In this document: piece by piece, positions 1-6,051 of the stretch
Numbering within the stretch: the stretch's first letter is position 1
How the letters are laid out: each line of letters starts with the position of its first letter
NCBI GenBank assembly: GCA_003242115.1
Contig: QBMP01000150.1
Location: 915 to 10,421 of the forward strand
Origin: Phormidesmis priestleyi
GTDB taxonomy: Bacteria; Cyanobacteriota; Cyanobacteriia; Phormidesmidales; Phormidesmidaceae
Reading direction: 5' to 3'
Length of the DNA: 9,507 bases
Notes under the pieces: model-generated
What the model saw: only the letters and a program-made list of their open reading frames with translations
Databases searched by the model: none
What the model was told of the DNA's origin: nothing
Position numbers and translations under genes: made by a program

Positions 1-118
1 TGGGATCTTTCTCATTAATGCTGAAAGGCTCCGGGTGAACGTGGGGTTCGGGGTGAGAGTGCATCACTCCCGCCAGAATAACGATAATGTGAATAAAAGT
101 TTTGAGAAGTTGTTTCAT
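1..118 (-). CDS. N-terminus of a hypothetical membrane or secreted protein, cut by the left edge
   Basis: An open frame of 39 codons starts at the ATG whose complement is at 116-118 and runs off the window with no stop. It opens with the basic residues MKQLLK, followed by a hydrophobic stretch of about 13 residues (FIHIIVILAGVM), which fits a signal peptide or membrane anchor. A segment rich in His, Pro and Glu follows (HSHPEPHVHPEPF), a composition sometimes seen in metal-binding regions. No Shine-Dalgarno sequence precedes the ATG. I do not recognise the family. The call rests on the open frame and the plausible export signal, so a chance reading frame is not excluded. Confidence 0.45.
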   Translation of the reverse strand, partial: MKQLLKTFIHIIVILAGVMHSHPEPHVHPEPFSINEKDP

Positions 119-264
119 TAGAGGAAGACCCGCGTACTGCGATTCTTCCGAGCGATAGCACGTTAGAAAGAACTGTCGCTGCATTCATGTCTGTGATCTC
201 GAAAAAGAAATTTCCTCTCTAGCCGCAGCCAAAGAGGAGATAAGATGTAACAGGTTTGCGATGT
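119..264. other. Intergenic stretch with a start-stop mini-ORF
   Basis: Nothing clearly coding is present. On the plus strand, GAGGAGA (234-240) is followed by ATG TAA at 245-250, so a good ribosome site precedes a start codon directly joined to a stop. It may be chance. No convincing promoter for the flanking minus-strand genes was seen. Confidence 0.4.
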
Positions 265-894
265 CTAGAATGGAATGCCATCATCATCGGGTTTTGCTGG
301 CCCTGGCTGGCTTTCCGGCTGAGGCTTATGCGGCTCCGACAGTCTGTACTCGTAGCCGCAAGCATCCGCCACGACCGTTTGAGCAATTCGGGCGATCGCG
401 CCTATGCTTTCAGCCTCGATCCTTGGCGGATCTAGCTTGCGATCGCTCGTGTAGATAGTGCAGAACTGCATCGACCCGTTCTTCGCTTCCCACGCAGTGC
501 ATTGTATGACCAATTCTTTTTGGACATCTTCGGCTGACATCATGGAGATCGCTGCCAGCATTGATCGAGAAAATCCTCGGTCATGGCTTGACTGAATGAT
601 GAACGAACGATCTCCCACACATTCCAGTCGAAGATACCAGCGAATCATTCCAGGCTCTTTCTCGGTGTACCAAAGTTTTGAGATTTTGCCCTTCAGACGG
701 TCTGAGGGACAATCTATAAACTCGTTCTCTTTCTCTCCACGCATCGACCATAACCCGCTAGGGTGTTGTGGATTCGTATAGATCACCTGAACATTCTCTT
801 GAACCCAGGGACTTTCGTCGCTTGGGTTCATTGACAACACTTCAGCTATACGGTTCATCAACATGATCGCTTGGGGACTTAGTTCGTTAGGCAT
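265..894 (-). CDS. Hypothetical 209-aa protein with an SSB-like acidic C-terminal tip
   Basis: The last nine residues are KPDDDGIPF (201-209), preceded by a Pro/Gln/Lys-rich linker from about residue 186. Bacterial SSB proteins end the same way: a flexible linker, then an acidic tip of the DDDIPF type that docks helicases, nucleases and polymerase subunits. The rest has a globular feel, with alternating hydrophobic segments around residues 80-150 (RWYLRLE, SFIIQS, ELVIQC, FCTIYTS) that could form a beta barrel. I cannot match it confidently to the SSB OB-fold. The start is supported by AAGGA about nine bases upstream of ATG, and the stop is TAG. The neighbours are a four-cysteine protein and a UvrD-type helicase on the same strand. 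A single-strand DNA-binding or SSB-mimicking role in plasmid replication or repair is inferred. A distant nuclease or annealing protein is the alternative. Confidence 0.75.
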   Translation of the reverse strand: MPNELSPQAIMLMNRIAEVLSMNPSDESPWVQENVQVIYTNPQHPSGLWSMRGEKENEFIDCPSDRLKGKISKLWYTEKEPGMIRWYLRLECVGDRSFIIQSSHDRGFSRSMLAAISMMSAEDVQKELVIQCTAWEAKNGSMQFCTIYTSDRKLDPPRIEAESIGAIARIAQTVVADACGYEYRLSEPHKPQPESQPGPAKPDDDGIPF

Positions 895-981
895 GATTCA
901 AATCCTTAGTGGCGTGAACAACGGAGCCTGAATTGACTCCTAAACCTTCCAGGCGCTAGCCTTTCGCTCGATATGCGCAAT

Positions 982-1023
982 GCGTTTAGGCACAAAGAGC
1001 GCAACCTCTCTGTACCTAAACGT
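982..1023 (-). terminator. Long hairpin just after the 100-aa gene (terminator or mRNA-processing element)
   Basis: Arms 982-999 and 1006-1023 are 18 bases each around a 6-base loop. In minus-strand RNA 17 of 18 positions pair, two of them as G·U. The hairpin begins four bases past the stop of the 100-aa gene. No U-run follows, so it is not a classic intrinsic terminator. It could stabilise or attenuate a transcript shared with the 209-aa gene downstream. Confidence 0.5.
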
Positions 1024-1026
1024 TGG

Positions 1027-1329
1027 CTAAAACGGGATATATTCTTTGTAGAACCGGCAGCGCTCGGCGTAGTCTGGCGACATCTGCTGTAGGTCAGCCG
1101 CCGCTCTCGCTGTACAGAATCCTGGCGCAGTCTGCCGGGTGCCATCGGCCAGATGCAGATGCCTTTCATGTCGCCAGTTCACGCACTGAGCGCAAACCTT
1201 TTGGGGCACCAACTCAGGGGTAGGGCAGGGTTGTTCAGTCTCCATCCAACTGGCCCAGTCATCCTCAAGGCGCGCGCGATTTTCCTGCTCGCAGGCGTAT
1301 TCGGCGGTGGCTTGGTCTGTTACTAACAT
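1027..1329 (-). CDS. Hypothetical 100-aa four-cysteine protein ending in IPF
   Basis: The start is well set: GGAGG lies seven bases before the ATG. The first 40 residues are polar and acidic. A probable metal site follows, with cysteines at 46, 49, 72 and 91 (CAQC, GFC and RCRF contexts), a CxxC-x22-C-x18-C pattern. This could bind zinc or an iron-sulfur cluster, and the sequence does not say which. A further His-rich spot, HERHLHL, lies at 54-60. The protein ends EYIPF, so its last three residues match those of the 209-aa protein downstream and of SSB tails, although the acidic run is missing. The helicase gene lies upstream but is separated by a strong terminator, so this gene probably has its own promoter. 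I do not recognise a named family. Confidence 0.75.
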   Translation of the reverse strand: MLVTDQATAEYACEQENRARLEDDWASWMETEQPCPTPELVPQKVCAQCVNWRHERHLHLADGTRQTAPGFCTARAAADLQQMSPDYAERCRFYKEYIPF

Positions 1330-1357
1330 TGGGATTCCTCCAAAGCTTCAGACCGTC

Positions 1358-1371
1358 GCTGCGATCGCAGC
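1358..1371. repeat. 14-bp palindrome containing a HIP1 octamer
   Basis: GCTGCGATCGCAGC is a perfect palindrome extending the HIP1 core GCGATCGC (1361-1368). It lies between the helicase terminator and the ribosome site of the 100-aa gene, so it may sit within that gene's leader. HIP1 is over-represented across many cyanobacterial genomes, and a specific role here is not implied. Confidence 0.6.
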
Positions 1372-1411
1372 AGCAATAACACAGGTGTTCATAGCCATAG
1401 CGTTTGCGGCC

Positions 1412-1448
1412 AAAAAAAGACCCGTACAGCCGCAGCTGCACAAGGTCT
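1412..1448 (-). terminator. Intrinsic terminator of the helicase gene
   Basis: Reading the minus strand, a stem starts at 1448 (AGACC pairing with GGTCT, and inner GCAGC with GCTGT across a TGCG loop, with one small bulge). It ends in a run of seven T (1412-1418). It begins about eight bases after the helicase TGA. This is a textbook Rho-independent terminator layout. Confidence 0.8.
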
Positions 1449-1455
1449 AGTTTCT

Positions 1456-3228
1456 TCAGGCTACGTTGACCAGCAATCGGATAGCTTTAATCTCTTCCGG
1501 TGACGAGAGAGAAAGTGCAGATCGAATAACCGTCTCAACGCCTAGCTGCTGGCACAGCGCCTGGATGCTTTGAGCGATCTCAGTATTGTCTGCAAGCGCA
1601 GGTGCCTCAGTGACAGTTGCTGCCGGTAACCACTCCGGCTCTCCCACCAGGAAAAGCTCAGCGGTAGAGCGGGTTAGCGCCACATAAAGCAGGTTGCTTT
1701 CCTGCTGAAACTGCCAATCCTGCTGTCCCTTCCAGGTCAGCGGTAGGCTATCTGGCTCCAGCAAGAAAATCCGCTGGTTCTCTAGACCTTTGCTGCGATG
1801 AGCCGTCGCTAGCGTAATCGGTGACTTACCGTTGTCAGCAAACAGATCATCAATGTAGGCGGCTAAGGCCGAAACGCTAGTCGCCTGCACCTGAGCGAGG
1901 TAGATTTCCTCTAGCGCGTTTAGCTTGTCTGCGAGCGACTTGATCAATTGCTCGCAGTTGTCTAGCCCCTCATACTTCTCCGCCTTCAACTTGGCATACT
2001 CATTGAGGAAGCTGCCAAACTGCGAGAAGTTGAACCTTGGCAGCTTAGCGATATTCTCCAACTCGCGCTTAAGGCCATCGCCGATATCCCGGCCTTTCAC
2101 AGTGGCGCGAATGCCACGGGTGATTAGCTGGATACATAGCTTGACCAGCGGCGCAGTCTTTCGAGAGAGCACCATGTCGCCGGTCTTCAGCTGTTGATTT
2201 AGCTGGGTTTCCTCGATGGTTCGGATAGAGCCCGCAGGTGCGTTGGCCTGAGGCTCAATGGGGATATGAGGAAATAGCCGTTTGACGAGCGCTATGTGGG
2301 AGGTTGGGCAGCGATAGCAGGTAGACAGCGGCAGTTCAGTTGCTTTCGCCTGATTGACAATGTGGCTATAGCTGTCACTGTCGGCACCGGCAAAGCCCAT
2401 GATGGCTTGGAAAGGATCGCCGACAAAGAGAATCCGCCCCGGCTTCCCCCGATATCCCTCAACCTGACCCGCTAGCATAAGTGCCAACGTTAGCTGAGCC
2501 TGATTGAGGTCTTGGCACTCGTCCACAAACAGATATTTGTAGGCACGGAACCAGGGCCGGGTATGCAGATGCCAGCGCACCGGCAACCAGATCATGTCGG
2601 TGAAGTCGATGCTGCCTTCCTCTTGAGCTAACACTTCGCCGAGATTGAGGCAATCAGCGATCGCCTCAGCTACTTGATGGAACTCAGACAGCTCTACCTC
2701 GTGCTCCTGTGCTAACGCTTGCACGGTTTCGGGCAGTGCAACCTGATTGGTTAATCTCATCAGATCAACCAGCTTCAAAAAGTCCGATTCGGAGCAGACT
2801 TTCTCCTCTACCAGACTGCCCTTTCTGTCTTTCTTGGACAGGAGACCTAAATCCTGGGCTATTTGTTTGTATTTTTGGCCTTCAACCTTGACGGCTTTTC
2901 GGTCGCGTTCTTGCTTCAGCAGGCTAAAGCCCATAGAATGCAGCGTCGAGGCGCACTGTCTCCACCTGCCGATGAGCTTGCTTAGCTTACCTTGTAGGTC
3001 TTCGGCATTGGCCTTGCCAAAGACCAGCACTTTAAGATCGTCTGGAGTGATGCCTGTAGCTGATAGGGCGATCGCTGCAATCAATAGGGTGCTTGACTTA
3101 CCTGAGCCTGCAACGGCATTGCAAGCTCCGTTGCCTGCACCATTCAGCAGAAACTCAAGTACACCTCGCTGGTAGCTGGATGGTGCGTATCCAGTAATGT
3201 TCTTAATTCGACGAAATACATTTTCCAT
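1456..3228 (-). CDS. UvrD/PcrA-like superfamily 1 DNA helicase
   Basis: ATP-dependent 3'-5' DNA helicase family, by motif order. Q-motif glutamine Q20 is followed by Walker A AGSGKS (40-45), motif Ia STLHSMGFSLLK (94-105), the DF.D element at 208-211, and Walker B DECQD (236-240). Motif III is GDPFQAIMGF (270-279), motif IV YRCP (305-308), motif V TAHRSKGLE (475-483) and motif VI NLLYVALTR (512-520), with the arginine finger R520. All catalytic residues are present. At 590 residues it is shorter than UvrD or PcrA (about 720), mainly between motifs IV and V and at the C-terminus, as in many plasmid and phage relatives. Start ATG lacks a Shine-Dalgarno sequence and sits one base after a long inverted repeat. 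A terminator follows. A role in plasmid replication, repair or recombination is inferred. A chromosomal-type repair helicase or a defence helicase cannot be excluded. Confidence 0.95.
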   Translation of the reverse strand: MENVFRRIKNITGYAPSSYQRGVLEFLLNGAGNGACNAVAGSGKSSTLLIAAIALSATGITPDDLKVLVFGKANAEDLQGKLSKLIGRWRQCASTLHSMGFSLLKQERDRKAVKVEGQKYKQIAQDLGLLSKKDRKGSLVEEKVCSESDFLKLVDLMRLTNQVALPETVQALAQEHEVELSEFHQVAEAIADCLNLGEVLAQEEGSIDFTDMIWLPVRWHLHTRPWFRAYKYLFVDECQDLNQAQLTLALMLAGQVEGYRGKPGRILFVGDPFQAIMGFAGADSDSYSHIVNQAKATELPLSTCYRCPTSHIALVKRLFPHIPIEPQANAPAGSIRTIEETQLNQQLKTGDMVLSRKTAPLVKLCIQLITRGIRATVKGRDIGDGLKRELENIAKLPRFNFSQFGSFLNEYAKLKAEKYEGLDNCEQLIKSLADKLNALEEIYLAQVQATSVSALAAYIDDLFADNGKSPITLATAHRSKGLENQRIFLLEPDSLPLTWKGQQDWQFQQESNLLYVALTRSTAELFLVGEPEWLPAATVTEAPALADNTEIAQSIQALCQQLGVETVIRSALSLSSPEEIKAIRLLVNVA

Positions 3229-3229
3229 A

Positions 3230-3270
3230 ATCGCGATGACTGTTTTGAAAGGTCAAACCTTCATCGCGAT
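3230..3270. promoter_or_regulatory. Nested inverted repeat abutting the helicase start codon
   Basis: A perfect 10-bp inverted repeat, ATCGCGATGA (3230-3239) and TCATCGCGAT (3261-3270), encloses an inner pair TTTGA/TCAAA (3244-3248, 3253-3257) with almost the same centre. The outer arm ends one base before the helicase ATG. It could be an operator or an mRNA hairpin that hides the start. The absence of a Shine-Dalgarno sequence fits either reading. Confidence 0.55.
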
Positions 3271-3283
3271 AGCGAGACAGTGG

Positions 3284-3318
3284 AAAAGAAAACCGCTCAG
3301 AGATCGTCTCTGAGCGGT
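3284..3318 (-). terminator. Intrinsic terminator after the 112-aa gene
   Basis: A perfect 12-bp stem (3292-3303 with 3307-3318) around a 3-base loop is followed on the minus strand by the T-rich run TTTTCTTTT (3284-3292). It starts about 20 bases after the TGA of the 112-aa gene and should separate that gene's transcript from the helicase transcript. Confidence 0.85.
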
Positions 3319-3338
3319 CGGTTCATTATTGGCAGTCG

Positions 3339-3677
3339 TCAAGATAGATCGACTGTCAGAGCTTCGGGTGCGGCTGCTTCTTGGGGCAGCGGTGTCGCGA
3401 ACCGTTCCACCACCACCTGATACCTTGGCTTGCCCTCAACCCGATCAAAGTGAGAGACAGAAACGCTGATGCAGCCCAGTATCAACGCTTTCACGTTGGG
3501 AAATTGACAGACCCAGGTACTTCGGCTGTTCGGCAATCGCGCTGGGGGCTCAATGCCCAGGTTACAAAGGATGGTGCGAACTTGAGCAGCGTTGAACCCT
3601 GGATAGATTTGCTGCACCCTGGGAGCGTTCATCTCAAAAGTGGCCAGAACAGTGGGAATGTTATTGCTGAAAGGCAT
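3339..3677 (-). CDS. Hypothetical 112-aa protein
   Basis: The frame can begin at a GTG at 3704, but the ATG at 3677 is preferred because AGAGGA lies about seven bases ahead of it, giving a protein beginning MPFSNNIP. No signal peptide or membrane segment is seen. Residues 25-50 (FNAAQVRTILCNLGIEPP) look helical and could form a small helical or DNA-binding element. The next part (STWVCQF, ALILGCISVSVSHF, YQVVVERF) looks like beta strands. The C-terminus is Pro/Ala-rich and acidic. I do not recognise the family. It is divergent from the 138-aa gene across a 117-bp spacer and is followed by a strong terminator, so it is probably a single-gene transcript. Confidence 0.65.
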   Translation of the reverse strand: MPFSNNIPTVLATFEMNAPRVQQIYPGFNAAQVRTILCNLGIEPPARLPNSRSTWVCQFPNVKALILGCISVSVSHFDRVEGKPRYQVVVERFATPLPQEAAAPEALTVDLS

Positions 3678-3721
3678 GAGATATTCCTCTAGAAAAACGT
3701 TCACCCCTTCAAAGCGCTAGC

Positions 3722-3763
3722 TGCTACCAGATCATTTACTGAAAATTCGCATCTGAGGTAGCA
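3722..3763. promoter_or_regulatory. Candidate promoter overlapped by an inverted repeat, upstream of the 138-aa gene
   Basis: A possible plus-strand promoter is TTTACT (3735-3740), an 18-base gap, then TAGCAT (3759-3764), each matching the sigma-70 consensus at four of six positions. An inverted repeat, TGCTACC plus AGAT (3722-3732) against ATCT plus GGTAGCA (3751-3763), with two unpaired bases, surrounds the -35 box and covers most of the -10 box. This position suits an operator. The spacer also has to serve the divergent 112-aa gene. Confidence 0.4.
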
Positions 3764-3794
3764 TAGCCTTAACCTGGCGTAAGGAGATTTGGCT

Positions 3795-4211
3795 ATGCGT
3801 TGGTATGGATATTATCTGCTAGGTCGAGAATTGAATGGAATTGTACTTCTGTTCTTCTTCGGCCTACTTTCGCTGGCTGCAACAAGCTCTGCGAGTAGCG
3901 GGGCGCGGAATGCAGCAGAGCAAAAGGAGTGTTACGCGGCCTTTGCGGCGCAAGGGCTATCGGAAAAAGAAGTTTGGGAAGTATCTGAGCGCGAGGTTTT
4001 AAAGGTTTGCGGTTCGATCCCAACTTTTCAGATCAACCAAGTGTGGCACGCTAACAGGGATCGGCCTGTTGGCATAGTGGAACAATCAGCACAATTGACG
4101 GAGTGCTACCAGGCGCTTGAAGCTGTGGGCGTGAGTTCAGAAGAAGTGGCAGACGTATCGAAAGAGCGCTTAATCGAGGTTTGCGGGATAGTGCCAACAC
4201 TTCTGGATTGA
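3795..4211 (+). CDS. Predicted exported protein with two cysteine-paired repeats (138 aa)
   Basis: ATG at 3795 is chosen over an upstream TTG because AAGGAG (3781-3786) sits eight bases before it. The N-terminus is basic, followed by a hydrophobic stretch (residues 15-29, IVLLFFFGLLSLAAT) and a small-residue region suited to signal peptidase cleavage near SASSGA. The mature part holds two repeats, residues 43-77 and 101-135, which share ECY, G-S-EV, VS, VCG and PT. Each repeat has two cysteines with exactly 25 residues between them (C46/C72 and C104/C130), and the repeats are offset by 58 residues. Each looks like a short helical hairpin that could be closed by a disulfide outside the cytoplasm. 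I do not know the family, and the location and disulfides are inferred. Confidence 0.75.
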   Translation: MRWYGYYLLGRELNGIVLLFFFGLLSLAATSSASSGARNAAEQKECYAAFAAQGLSEKEVWEVSEREVLKVCGSIPTFQINQVWHANRDRPVGIVEQSAQLTECYQALEAVGVSSEEVADVSKERLIEVCGIVPTLLD

Positions 4212-4284
4212 ATTCTCTGCGTGTAAGGCAATACTGCCCAAGGTTCGCAAGTTAACTTTTATTAAAATTCTTGTTAAAGTAGTT

Positions 4285-4429
4285 TGTACATTGAGCCTAG
4301 AGATTTGCGTGTAGTTTGTACAAAATGATTTCTTTTTGGTTGTCTTTTGTGCCGCGCAATTCAGTATTTGTACAAAAGTGGGAGCCAAATGTACAAAACT
4401 TGGTCTTGCAGCGTGGAAAATGTACAAAA
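4285..4429 (+). repeat. Helically phased array of five TGTACA(AAA) elements
   Basis: TGTACA lies at 4285, 4317, 4369, 4390 and 4421, and the last four extend to TGTACAAAA. The first two share the longer GTAGTTTGTACA (4279-4290, 4311-4322). The second and third form the fuller palindrome TTTGTACAAA. Start-to-start gaps are 32, 52, 21 and 31 bp, close to 3, 5, 2 and 3 turns of B-DNA. A weaker TTTACAAAA is at 4469. Phased, same-orientation copies upstream of a gene suggest cooperative regulator binding or origin iterons. Confidence 0.75.
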
Positions 4430-4501
4430 GATTGTAAATTTATCGGCATTCACGAGAATACGGCAGTGTTTACAAAAGTAGAGAAGATTCTTAGACTTCT
4501 G

Positions 4502-4529
4502 TTGCAAGTGAACAAACGCTTGTTATCTT
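4502..4529 (+). promoter_or_regulatory. Candidate promoter of the 300-aa gene
   Basis: TTGCAA (4502-4507), a 16-base gap and TATCTT (4524-4529) resemble a sigma-70 promoter, about 23 bases before the ATG at 4552. A small inverted repeat AACAA/TTGTT (4511-4515, 4520-4524) lies between the boxes. The phased TGTACAAAA array ends about 75 bases upstream. Confidence 0.4.
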
Positions 4530-4551
4530 TTTTGGGAACTATCAAATACTT

Positions 4552-5454
4552 ATGAAACAAGTCTCTGATGTGTATGATTCTACTCCGCTAGTGAGTTCTA
4601 GTTTAGGTGATGCTTTAGGTGGCTCGGCAGGTGACGGCGAGCATTCCACTATCTTGGGCAGTCCGGCCAATGACGTTCTTAGGGATAGCCTCAGTCTTGA
4701 CCTCACATGCCTATTTACTAGCGATGATATGATGCAAGAGAGCGACGATACAACTTTCTTAGGCGAAATTGTTGAGGTGTCATCAACAACCTCATTAAAG
4801 GATTCGCGGCCTCAGCGCCTTATCGAATGGCCCGAGTTCATGGCAATGCGATGTCAGGTGGCAAAAGGATGTCTGAAAAAAAAGATTCGCAACGAGGCTA
4901 AATTAAGGATTTACGGGTTTGTACCTTCTCTCCCACTCTATTCATTCGATGTTGATAAGCATCTTCTTTTTAGACGACCCGATCTCAGCGCAGTAAAGTC
5001 GCCACCGTTTATGGAGTTTGTAGAGTACGTACATGGATTAGGGTTTTCCTGTTTCATTGATCGGCCAGGACTAGAATCCTGGTGCAATCAAGATAAAGAT
5101 AAGGCATACTCCTCAAGAGTAGACCTGAGTGATTTTGGCCTGTACGCTTTTCAATATTTTGACGCGATGGGAGCCCCAAAACCTCAACGACATAATCCCC
5201 CTAAAATACATTGGGTTCTATACGTTCTGCTCCCAGGTCAGGAAGCGCCTAACTTCTCTCTCAAACGATACTTTAGATATAATCAGGACAGGTTTTCTAC
5301 TTTCAACATTCTTCTGAAAGTATTTTTGTTGACTGGTTTCATTTGCGCTGGTTTCGCTCTTCCTCTGCTCATGGTGCTTTCAACAGATTCAGAGCAATAT
5401 CATGGCAACCCGTTGAATAAGGTATTAGAGAGTATAGAGAGTCAGCTTTATTGA
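4552..5454 (+). CDS. Orphan 300-aa protein with a C-terminal membrane segment
   Basis: Residues 1 to about 90 are low in complexity, rich in Ser, Asp, Gly and Thr, and acidic, so probably disordered. Residues about 90-250 look globular and more basic, with several aromatic stretches (WPEFMAMRC, YSFDVDKHLLFRRPDL, FMEFVEYVHGLGFSCFID, IHWVLYVLLPG). One strongly hydrophobic segment spans about 251-277. It is preceded by basic residues (KRYFRYNQDR), so the bulk of the protein should be cytoplasmic, with about 23 residues outside. No catalytic motif is recognised. No Shine-Dalgarno sequence is seen before the ATG. The gene has no HIP1 octamer and appears more AT-rich than its neighbours, hinting at separate ancestry. 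It lies downstream of the phased array and may be controlled through it. Its function is unknown. Confidence 0.75.
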   Translation: MKQVSDVYDSTPLVSSSLGDALGGSAGDGEHSTILGSPANDVLRDSLSLDLTCLFTSDDMMQESDDTTFLGEIVEVSSTTSLKDSRPQRLIEWPEFMAMRCQVAKGCLKKKIRNEAKLRIYGFVPSLPLYSFDVDKHLLFRRPDLSAVKSPPFMEFVEYVHGLGFSCFIDRPGLESWCNQDKDKAYSSRVDLSDFGLYAFQYFDAMGAPKPQRHNPPKIHWVLYVLLPGQEAPNFSLKRYFRYNQDRFSTFNILLKVFLLTGFICAGFALPLLMVLSTDSEQYHGNPLNKVLESIESQLY

Positions 5455-5529
5455 CGATCAGTAGATTTTGCATTTCCCATCTTTACAGTGGTCATGCGAT
5501 CGCTCAGATCCTCCCCAGTGCCCCTTGCC

Positions 5530-6051
5530 TTAGTCAGTTAGCCTCTGAATCACCACTGTATCCCCTGTTTCCAAGCCAATTTCTTCTGCACGGCCCCCCC
5601 TTAACTCAATCACTTGGTCAATTAGCTCAGGGCCAGGGCCATAGGTCGGGCAGGGCTTGGCAGTGCAAGGTGGGGCAGAGGGCGAGATTGCCACCACCAC
5701 CTCATTGCGTAAAAACACAATATCTAGAGGTACTGGCACATCCATCATCCAGAATTTCAACTACTGGGGCGGGTCGAAGGAGAACAGCATCCCCCGATTG
5801 TCGGGCAAGGCAGAGCGGAACATGAGACCAAGCGATTTCTCTTGAGGGGTCTGGGTGACTTCGAGTTCAAAGGTTTCCCCGTTCATTTCGGCAGTGGCAG
5901 TGATGGGAAGGAGTTGGCCGGATAGGGTGATGCCGCTGTCAGATGAGGACATCGCCGCTGGGTCGGGGCCACCGGGCGCTGAGCAGCTAACCAGTAGGGC
6001 GTAGAGCGATAGCGGTAAGACAGCGTAGCGAATCTGCTGAAGGTGAGGCAT
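5530..6051 (-). pseudogene. DUF192 lipoprotein gene interrupted by one in-frame TAG
   Basis: Two open segments in the same frame (6051-5764 and 5760-5530) are separated only by a TAG at 5763-5761. Together they would encode 173 residues of a DUF192 (COG1430) protein. The first part has a signal peptide with lipobox LVSC (Cys23), then FELEVTQTPQEKSLGLMFR and GMLFSFDPPQ. After the stop it resumes LKFWMMDVPVPLDIVFL, then APPC, CPTY, VIELRGGRAEEIGL and GDTV, the usual C-terminal half. The FWM motif, normally continuous with the preceding strand, is split from it. A recent nonsense mutation or a sequencing error is likely. A new start for the second half (TTG 5760) has no visible ribosome site. 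The ATG at 6051 lacks a Shine-Dalgarno sequence, and the next upstream in-frame codons include a stop. Confidence 0.85.

Larger units (their letters stand above)
4212..4551. other. AT-rich spacer carrying a repeat array and a promoter
   Basis: No well-supported gene lies here. The stretch starts with a weak GGCA/TGCC hairpin (4229-4240 area) and an AT-rich run with the palindrome AGTTAACT. It then holds the TGTACAAAA array and the promoter region of the 300-aa gene. A plus-strand open frame (ATG 4325 to TGA 4555) overlaps the next start as ATGA but has no ribosome site and is judged unlikely. Confidence 0.6.

Noticed and set aside
245..250. ATG-TAA start-stop element behind a good ribosome site as a regulatory leader
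   Set aside because: No plus-strand gene follows that it could regulate, so chance is more likely.
982..1023. Integron attC site
   Set aside because: The hairpin arms contain TTTAGG and CCTAAA but lack the spaced core boxes and extra-helical bases, and no integrase is nearby.
4285..4429. Tn7-like or CRISPR-associated transposon end, because such ends can start with TGTACA
   Set aside because: No transposase genes and no matching opposite end were seen, and the repeats do not resemble the usual transposase-binding sites of those ends.
4316..4555. Plus-strand frame of 76-79 codons whose TGA overlaps the next ATG
   Set aside because: It has no ribosome site and runs through the phased repeats, whose gaps are not multiples of three. 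The ATGA overlap alone is weak evidence.
5761..5763. Programmed read-through or recoding of TAG in the DUF192 gene
   Set aside because: Other genes here use TAG as a plausible stop, and no suppressor tRNA or recoding signal is seen. A nonsense mutation is simpler.
5451..5825. Plus-strand frame of 124 codons after the 300-aa gene
   Set aside because: It is antisense to the clear DUF192 motifs and has no family-like sequence.
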